DNA of 22,548 nucleotides from a virus: positions 1-22,548 of the IMG/VR virus record IMGVR_UViG_3300025645_000502; one strand, 5' to 3'. Numbering within the stretch: position 1 is the stretch's first letter; every line of letters starts with the position of its first letter. This document shows, piece by piece, positions 13,772-19,900 of this stretch. The translations under genes and the position numbers were made by a program. The notes under the pieces were generated by a model. The model worked only from the letters and a program-made list of their open reading frames with translations. It was not told where the DNA came from and ran no database searches.

Positions 13772-14712
13772 TGGCAAGATTCGTAACAGGTAATTCATTT
13801 AGTACAGGAGACCAAGTAACAGCAACTACATTAAATAATGCTGTTAACAATGCTAAGGCATCAACTGATTCAGTAGATAACTCTAGTATTGCAGTAGATG
13901 GCTCTGGAGTATTAAGCGTAAAGACTTCAACAAGTGCATCTGATGGTGTAACATTTGCTAAGTTTCAACAAATTCCAGCTAACACAGTATTAGTAAGAGA
14001 TGCTAATTCTCTGGGTTCAGTATCTGCAAAGGCAGTAACTGATACTCAAATACTTATTGGTGATGGTACTGGTTTTACTTCAGCAGCACTTAGTGGTGAT
14101 GCCACTATGACAAATGCAGGTGCAGTAACAGTTAGTAGTGTTGCTTCTGGCGCTACAGGTACAACTGCTAGTTCGGGGGATAGTTCAAATAAATTAGCGA
14201 CTACTGAATATGCAGACTCCATAAGACCTAATATTGTTACTAGCACAAAACTAGATGCAGCTACATTAAGTGTAACCAAAAGCACATATGCCGACTTTCC
14301 AACATTAGAAACTGCAATTACTTCAAGGTATGAGAATACAAAATTTATAGTAACTGGTTTTGTTTCATGTGGATTTACAAGTAATGCTTCTGATGGCATC
14401 GTTAAGGCTCAATACAAGGTTGGTGCTGGTGCTTACCAAGATTTTAATTTAGCTACTGGTGTTGGCAATAGAGTGGCTGGTCATTTTTCTATTGGACAAA
14501 ATGCTGATAACAATACAGGAATAAACTCAGAGGCATTTAGTATACCAACACCAGCGATAACAAACTCAGCTGGAGATGTTATTACATTTAAACTACAAAT
14601 TACTCTTGTTAATGCTAATGGAACACTTTATATTAATAGAGAAGAATCAGATGATAGTGATGATAATGGTACTCGTAGGGTAATTTCAACACTAACGGTA
14701 CAAGAAGTGTAA
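13771..14712 (+). CDS. Tail-fibre-like protein
   Basis: A 313-aa protein, rich in Ser, Thr, Asn, Ala and Asp. The N-terminal part includes MARFVTGNSFSTGDQVTATT and ASTDSVDNSS. The middle has the fibre-type strand motif LSGDATMTNAGAVTV and NKLATTEYADS, repeated in many phage tail fibres. The C-terminal 150 residues form a beta-rich head with KFIVTGFVSCGFTSN, VIT.KLQITL and a final STLTVQEV. This gives a short trimeric-fibre-like shaft with a globular tip that may touch the host or the adsorption apparatus. The family is inferred from these motifs and from its place behind the tail gene. It overlaps both neighbours by one base. Confidence 0.7.
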   Translation: MARFVTGNSFSTGDQVTATTLNNAVNNAKASTDSVDNSSIAVDGSGVLSVKTSTSASDGVTFAKFQQIPANTVLVRDANSLGSVSAKAVTDTQILIGDGTGFTSAALSGDATMTNAGAVTVSSVASGATGTTASSGDSSNKLATTEYADSIRPNIVTSTKLDAATLSVTKSTYADFPTLETAITSRYENTKFIVTGFVSCGFTSNASDGIVKAQYKVGAGAYQDFNLATGVGNRVAGHFSIGQNADNNTGINSEAFSIPTPAITNSAGDVITFKLQITLVNANGTLYINREESDDSDDNGTRRVISTLTVQEV

Positions 14713-15179
14713 TGTCACTAGCATCATATGTTCGCAAATGGCTTGAGATAAATGGAATACCAGAAGAGATAAAGAAGATTGTGGGATATTGTATAAGAAA
14801 AGAAAACGGTAAAGTATTTGAGGGAATGGATGAAGATACCATTACCACAATGATTACTTATCATTTCTTGAAGAAGACAATATCCGTTATCTATGAAGAT
14901 GAAGAAGTTGTGGGTGTTCATATGTGGTATAATTGTAACTATACTGATGACTTTTCATTCATAGAAAACTGGGAGGAGGACAGAGAGGACGGAGATACAA
15001 TATTTATGGCATTTCTTTTTGCTGAAAGTAATGATGTGATGAAAAAACTCATACATGATTTCATGGATAAAGAGCCAGATATGTTAACAAAGAATCTAGT
15101 AGCAATGAGAAAGAAGGGTGGATACCCAAGAAGACTAGATGTATCAAGAAAATATTTTAGCAAAATACTTAAGAGATAA
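14712..15179 (+). CDS. 155-aa protein at the head of the ejection module
   Basis: A mixed alpha/beta, acidic protein (MSLASYVRKWLEINGIPEEI ... ISVIYEDEEVVGVHMWYN ... ENWEEDREDGDTIFMAFLFA ... YPRRLDVSRKYFSKILKR). The pair of strands with E-D-E-E-V-V-G-V-H-M-W, a helix and then a basic C-terminal end recalls GNAT-like small proteins that some podoviruses encode directly before their internal virion proteins. I cannot see a clear acetyl-CoA loop, so I do not call it an enzyme. It starts in a TAATG overlap with the fibre gene and precedes the internal proteins by two bases, so it is likely part of virion assembly or ejection. Confidence 0.65.
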   Translation: MSLASYVRKWLEINGIPEEIKKIVGYCIRKENGKVFEGMDEDTITTMITYHFLKKTISVIYEDEEVVGVHMWYNCNYTDDFSFIENWEEDREDGDTIFMAFLFAESNDVMKKLIHDFMDKEPDMLTKNLVAMRKKGGYPRRLDVSRKYFSKILKR

Positions 15180-15181
15180 TT

Positions 15182-16270
15182 ATGGGAGGAAGTAAAACAG
15201 TTATACAACAGCCAGCACAAATTGACCCATCTGAATCAATGGGCGAATACTTGTTTGGTAGCGGATTTAAAGATTTTGAAGGTATCACCGACCCTCGATT
15301 GCAGCAAAGAATTATAGAGGCAGAGGCTCAATATAGACCACAGTATACTGCGCTAGAGTTAGCTGAACAAGAGGCTGCACTCTTTGGTAAAGATGGACAA
15401 GCTGGACTTCTTGAAATGCAAAGACGAGCAGGTGAGGAAGCCATAGACTTTGAGGAAGCAGCTAGAGAAAGACAGATTCGCAAAGAGACTTCATTACTTG
15501 GTGAGCTAGGTCCAGAGGTTACTGAAGCACTAAGGGCAGCTGACCCTACATCGGCAAGACTTGCTGACTTACAGGCACAGCAAGCAGAGACTTTATACGC
15601 AGAAGCAGAAGGTGGACTATCACCAGAGAGAGCTAGAGAAGCAGAGCAAGCAGCTCGTATGGCTGGAGTAGCTCGTGGTAGAGTAGGCGATGCTGGAACA
15701 ATGGCACAAGAGTTACTTGGCAGGGAAGCATCGAGAGCGCAACTTCGTGCAGAAGCAAGACAAGCTGGTCAACTAGGATTTGGTCAAGCTCGTCAAATGG
15801 GTGGAGACCCATCAGCATTCTTGTTTGGTAGACCTACCCAGCAGACACAAATGGGTTCACAGTTATATGGACAAGCATTTGGACTAGCTTCTCAACAGCA
15901 AGGACCACAACTCTTTGACCCAAATGTTGGTGTCAACTTAGCAATGCAACAACGCTCACAAGATATGACATTGATGGGTGCGCAAGCACAAGCTAAAGCT
16001 ACTAAAAGCGCAGGTACAATGGGTGCTATAGGTAGTATTATAGGTGGAATGGCTACAGGTGGTACAGGATTTTTTTGTTGGGTAGCTCGTGAAGTATATG
16101 GAGCAGAAAATCCTCGTTGGCTACAGTTTAGACAATGGGTTATACACAAGTCTCCAAATTGGTTCTTTAGATTTTATGCAAAGTACGGAGAAAGATTTGC
16201 AAAATTTATTTCAAACAAACCTTTTATAAAGAATATCATTCGCAAGTGGATGGATACAAAGATTAGTTAG
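15182..16270 (+). CDS. Probable internal virion (DNA-ejection) protein
   Basis: A 362-aa protein in three parts. Residues about 20-215 are a long Ala/Glu/Gln/Arg-rich helical region (AEAEGGLSPERAREAEQAAR). Residues about 216-298 are Gly/Gln/Ala-rich and end in a hydrophobic glycine stretch (TMGAIGSIIGGMATGGTG). Residues 299-358 form a distinct C-terminal domain, C-W-V-A-R-E-V-Y-G, then SPNWFFRFYAKYGERFAKF and ISNKPFIKNIIRKWMD. I remember this C-terminal domain from proteins of many aquatic phages, attached to different N-terminal parts, with no assigned role. A helical body and a position beside the giant ejected protein fit a gp14/gp15-type internal protein. No catalytic motif is evident. 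Confidence 0.65.
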   Translation: MGGSKTVIQQPAQIDPSESMGEYLFGSGFKDFEGITDPRLQQRIIEAEAQYRPQYTALELAEQEAALFGKDGQAGLLEMQRRAGEEAIDFEEAARERQIRKETSLLGELGPEVTEALRAADPTSARLADLQAQQAETLYAEAEGGLSPERAREAEQAARMAGVARGRVGDAGTMAQELLGREASRAQLRAEARQAGQLGFGQARQMGGDPSAFLFGRPTQQTQMGSQLYGQAFGLASQQQGPQLFDPNVGVNLAMQQRSQDMTLMGAQAQAKATKSAGTMGAIGSIIGGMATGGTGFFCWVAREVYGAENPRWLQFRQWVIHKSPNWFFRFYAKYGERFAKFISNKPFIKNIIRKWMDTKIS

Positions 16271-16272
16271 TT

Positions 16273-16899
16273 ATGGCATTTCAATCAGGAACACGAGTTG
16301 ACCCAAGACTATTAGATTACAGCGGATATGCCCAAGGCATGACCCAAGCATCTGCTATACAGGCTACTGCATTAGCAGACTTAGGTAATCGTGTCGGAGA
16401 AGCAATCGAAGAAGCTGGTAAAAAGAAAGCTGACAAAGAAATCAAGAAAGGACTAGAGGGTTTACTTAAATCTAATACAGAGTTTGCTGCTACATTAGGT
16501 ATAACACCAACTCCTTCTATAGGAGCAGCTGGAGAACTAGTTGTCACACAACCTACAGACGAAGCTTACAAGATTGGTGCAGATACTATATTCAAGACAT
16601 TTGGTAGAGATGCTTCTAAGGCATTATATGGACAAGCTCTTCTGTCTACCTTTGAAGATGATGATGACGATGATGATAGATTTACTGCATCAAAACTTGA
16701 TAAGTTTGTTGACTCAGTTGATTCTGGTGCATTGAAAGATATGTACCAAATCAAAGACAATAAGTTATTTAGAAGAAAAAGCAAAGGACAAACGGAGAGG
16801 CAGATTACCTTAGGAGATATTGATGAAATTCTTGAGTACGAGGGAGCTAAAGAGTTTATTGAACTAGGAAGTGACCCAAGAGGACTTTTTTCTGACTAA
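16273..16899 (+). CDS. Small internal virion-protein candidate with a poly-Asp tract
   Basis: A 208-aa helical protein starting MAFQSGTRVDPRLLDYSGY, followed by a helix with ALADLGNRVGEAIEEAGKKK. The middle is charged, with a run of seven aspartates at residues 129-135 (16657-16677, mostly GAT codons). The C-terminus has GQTERQITLGDIDEILEYEG. The first 60 residues look like the helical N-terminus of phage internal proteins (short P-x-x-L-D-Y-S then an Ala-rich helix). It lies between the ejection-protein candidate and the giant gene, two bases after the former. The role is inferred from position. The poly-Asp run could bind cations or be a flexible acidic linker. Confidence 0.6.
   Translation: MAFQSGTRVDPRLLDYSGYAQGMTQASAIQATALADLGNRVGEAIEEAGKKKADKEIKKGLEGLLKSNTEFAATLGITPTPSIGAAGELVVTQPTDEAYKIGADTIFKTFGRDASKALYGQALLSTFEDDDDDDDRFTASKLDKFVDSVDSGALKDMYQIKDNKLFRRKSKGQTERQITLGDIDEILEYEGAKEFIELGSDPRGLFSD
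16657..16677 (+). repeat. GAT/GAC trinucleotide tract encoding seven Asp
   Basis: Seven consecutive aspartate codons (GAT x3, GAC, GAT x3) in frame within the internal-protein gene, a simple repeat that could change length by slippage in whole codons. Confidence 0.75.
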
Positions 16900-16907
16900 T
16901 CTTTGCT

Positions 16908-19900
16908 ATGCCTGAAACTGTACAAACCTTTGCCCAAAGAGTAAAAGAGAAAGACCCTAGTTACAGGGGTATGGATGATGCTCGTGTTGTGTACGATGTA
17001 CTCAATGAATCTCCTGTATATAGACAAAGGTTTCTACCACAAGAAAGAAGAAACAATATCTTTGGTACTATATTCAGGGAAGCATTACTTGGATTTGCAG
17101 AAACTGGTAGTAAAACAGTAGAAGGTATTGGGTTCAATCTAGCCTCAATGATTGCCTCTGAAACAATGACAGAGGAGGAGTTCAATCAAAGTGATAAGGC
17201 TGGCACAATGTCTTATCAGGACTACAAGGAACACAACGATGAGAGAGTAGAGGTAGAGAACAAGGCTATTGCTCATGCTCAGAATGTAGGAGACTTTTTT
17301 AAAAACTTAACACCAGAGGATACAGCTGGACCACAGGGTACATTTGAAACACTTGTTGGTCAAGTAGCCAGAGGCTTAGGACAATTTGCTGGATACGCTG
17401 CTGCTGGTACTGCTGTTACTGCCGCAGGTACAGCCTTGGGTAGTCCAGTAGGTGGTGCTGCCGCAGCTACTGCTTCCATATATACTATTGCTACAATGAA
17501 CAGACAAATGGAGTTCATTGATGATGCAGAGAGAACTCTTGGTAAAAATATCACAGAGATGTCTGCTGATGAGAAGGACAAGATTACAAAGGGTAGTCTT
17601 GGCTATGGTGCAATAACAGGTGCGCTTGACGCAACAGTATTTAAATATGTTGCTGGTATGCCCAATGCCTTGAAGTCAGTTCTTCAAAAAGCAAAGATAG
17701 GCAAGCCAGTATCTGAGAAATTATTTAAGTCAGCACTCGCACAAGCATCAAGCAACGCACTCAAGAGAGGTGCAGCAGAAGGTTTACAAGAATCTATTGG
17801 TGATGGTATGACACTAGACATCATGGCTAAGAACCTTTACGATGAAGAAAGAAAGTTCATCACAGGTGATGCCCTTGGTCGCAGAATCATGGAGTTCACA
17901 GTTGGTGGATTAGTCGGTGGTATTGGTTCAGGTATTGGCGATAGTGGCAAATTGCTACAAGGTAAGGCTATCACTCCAGAGGGTCAGCAAAGACTCAATG
18001 ACGAGACAGATAGAATCCTTGAGGCAATGCCTAGTGTAGATAGAGAGAAAATCGCCAAAGCTATACTTGATGGAGACCCAAATCCAGAGATTACTGTATT
18101 TGATTTAAATGGTACACCAGTAAATGTAAAGGTCACAAGCTACGAACAAGATGGAAAGATTGAGGTAGAGACTCAAGATGGTATCAAGCAAGTCTTAGGA
18201 GAAGGAGACTTAGTTGAATACAATAGTCGTAGTCCTGAATACACCTTACAAGTAGAGACAGAGACTGGTAAGCCAGACCAAAAACTTAGTGACTTATCTT
18301 CTCAGGAACTAGACAAAGCTATCAAGGAAAGAGAAGCATATGCTGAAGAGAATGCACAAAGCGAAGACCCTATGTTTGTACAAGGAGTTAACAATGCTTT
18401 GGGTGATGTGTTTGCTTTGAGAGCAGAGAAGCGTAGAAGGGCTAGACTAGAGAGAGAAGCTGGAAGACCAGTAGAACCAAAGCAGCCTAAGAAGAAAGCT
18501 AAGGATGTGGACCAAACTGGTGGTCAAACATTTACTGTTACATATGTGTCCAAGGAGAGTGGGCTAAAGACTACTACTGAGGTTGTAGCGAGTTCACTAG
18601 AAGAAGCAGAGACACAATTTAGGAATTTATATAAAGATGATATTTCAAGAGATGGTGCTGTAGAGGTTACTGTCAAAGGAAAGCCAGAGCCAGCTCCAAC
18701 TGAGCCAGTACCAACTGAGCCAGTACCAACTGAGCCAGTACCAGAGCCGACACCTGAAGTTGATTACAGTAATGTTAAAGTAGGTGACACTATAAAAATT
18801 TATGGCGTTACTGGAAAAGAGTCTGATGTTGAAGTAATTGGAGTTTCGGATTCTGGGACTATAAGATTCAGAAGAAAAGATGGCTCAGAAGGTATAGTAG
18901 GATTAGAAACAGACTCTGTTTTATTTAATATAAACTCAACTAACTATACAACTCAAGCGAGAGGAACTGGTTTTGGTGGTAGAAAAATTTCTGATATGAC
19001 AGATGCTGAACTAAAAGAGTTAGCTAACATCATTGACGAAAAATTTAAATCAAAGAAAATTCCCAAGGATGGTAAGGAAGCTACTTCTCTGGAACACCTA
19101 GCTGATAGAAATGCTATCAAGTTAGAGCAAAAGAGAAGAAAACAAAAGCCAGAGCCTACTCCACCAGAAACAGAGACAACTCCACCAGAACCAGATGTCG
19201 AAGAAGGAGAAACAAACCTCAAGCCAAAGATAGTAAAAACATCTGCTGAAACTGGAGGCTATCCTTTATCCAAGATAACTATTCGTGGTAAGGATATATT
19301 TATTGGTGCTGTGGATGCAGTTGGTGGTGGTAGACATTATCATGTTACGGATGAGGGTGGATTTACTTTCTTGGAGCTAGATGGTGAAACAAAAACAGAG
19401 GATACATTTTTATTTTTACCAAGAACTAGGAAAGAACTCATAGAAGAACTTAAGAAGTTCTATAAGGTAGGTGAGCCAACTAAAAAAGCACCAAAGAAAA
19501 CAGCCCCAAAGCCAGAGCCTACTACAACAGATAGACCAGAGCTAGATGTTGGTACGCCTCTTGACCCAATCCCTGAAGAGAAGTTTGATGAACCAGAACT
19601 TAGTCTTGTTGAAAGAGAAATCAATGAGGCAAATGTAATTAAATTCATTACACAGAAGTTTGGTAACATATTTAATTCTGACTTACTTGCATTAGGTGGG
19701 ACTAAGCTAAGAGTAAAGTTCGTAAGTAAATCACCAAAGGATAGCGGAACTATAGCTGTTTATAAGAGAGTTGATGCTTTATTTGACCCAAATAAAGACC
19801 AAGTATTTAGCGACAAAGACCATACAATTATATTCTATGTAGATAAATTAATGGAAGGAGGGGACGGAACTCGTGGCATAATTAAGACTGTTCGCCATGA

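Noticed and set aside
16885-16892. T run at the end of the poly-Asp protein gene as a terminator
   Set aside because: No stable inverted repeat precedes it, and the T run is still inside the coding sequence.
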